Shown piece after piece: positions 63,933-64,000 of a stretch of 64,000 nt of DNA; position 1 is the stretch's first letter, and each line of letters starts with the position of its first letter. The stretch lies in NCBI GenBank assembly GCA_049514215.1, contig JBEKVI010000018.1:39187-103186 (forward strand), written 5' to 3'. The DNA is from BOG-994 sp049514215. Its GTDB lineage: Bacteria > Pseudomonadota > Gammaproteobacteria > Burkholderiales > Burkholderiaceae_D. A model generated the notes under the pieces. The model worked only from the letters and a program-made list of their open reading frames with translations. It was not told where the DNA came from and searched no databases. A program made the position numbers and the translations under genes.

Positions 63933-64000
63933 TGATTCCTCGACTCTCTCTCGCTAGTTCTTTCGTGTTTCGTGTTCCAAATCAGTAAGGACACCCGGCC

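Noticed and set aside
1..64000. tRNA genes, rRNA, CRISPR arrays, insertion sequences, prophage
   Set aside because: No T-loop/D-loop patterns, regularly spaced repeats, transposase or integrase motifs or terminal inverted repeats were recognised on either strand; a dedicated search could still find a missed tRNA.

Overview
The window is about 64 kb of GC-rich bacterial chromosome, densely packed with housekeeping genes. Gene content and order point to a Betaproteobacterium, probably Burkholderiales. Markers are the block leuC-leuD-leuB-asd-fimV-truA-trpF-trpB-trpA-accD, the run ftsK-lolA-rarA-serS, and infB-rbfA-truB-typA. This placement rests on recalled gene order and protein family features, not on a database search. 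I see no rRNA, tRNA, CRISPR array, prophage or insertion sequence.

Layout. Bases 1-9000 hold accessory genes: a DJ-1/PfpI fragment cut by the window edge, an exported MetX-like hydrolase, an Ig-like lipoprotein, a DUF899 protein, a large CHASE4-PAS-PAS-GGDEF-EAL cyclic-di-GMP protein and a Cys-rich hypothetical. Bases 9230-12434 form a translationally coupled operon, eutB-eutC-PLP dehydratase. Bases 13068-17366 carry serS followed on the same strand by a medium-chain oxidoreductase, a class III CoA-transferase and two possible tiny genes. Bases 17825-22357, on the opposite strand, carry an ABC ATPase and a 1209-residue permease fused to an M1-type metallopeptidase; this pair separates serS from rarA. 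rarA, lolA, ftsK and a Crp/Fnr regulator follow, then trxB and an Smr-domain gene on the plus strand.

Bases 29365-41357 are the biosynthetic core: leucine (leuC, leuD, leuB), the aspartate family (asd), tryptophan (trpF, trpB, trpA) and fatty acid (accD) genes, with fimV and truA in between. Neighbours here often share 1-4 bases, which implies translational coupling. fimV is split by a frameshift at a point where a conserved stretch is missing. Bases 41548-49608 hold a chalcone-isomerase-like protein, aroC, an MFS/acyltransferase fusion, a CBS protein, proline iminopeptidase, metY with a coupled alpha/beta hydrolase, and a DUF962 protein. Bases 49654-55636 hold a frameshifted yihY, wrbA, a DUF2069 gene, a glycolate/D-lactate oxidase-type flavoprotein, dusA, a tiny membrane protein and an EamA transporter. 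The end of the window (55644-63932) is typA, truB, rbfA, a GT39-like membrane glycosyltransferase and infB. The glycosyltransferase sits inside the normally compact infB-rbfA pair.

The items most worth a second look are the ABC/M1-peptidase module, the eutBC-dehydratase operon, the glycosyltransferase inside the translation operon, the two deletion-type frameshifts (fimV, yihY), a strong hairpin next to the truA start codon, and several short unnamed genes.
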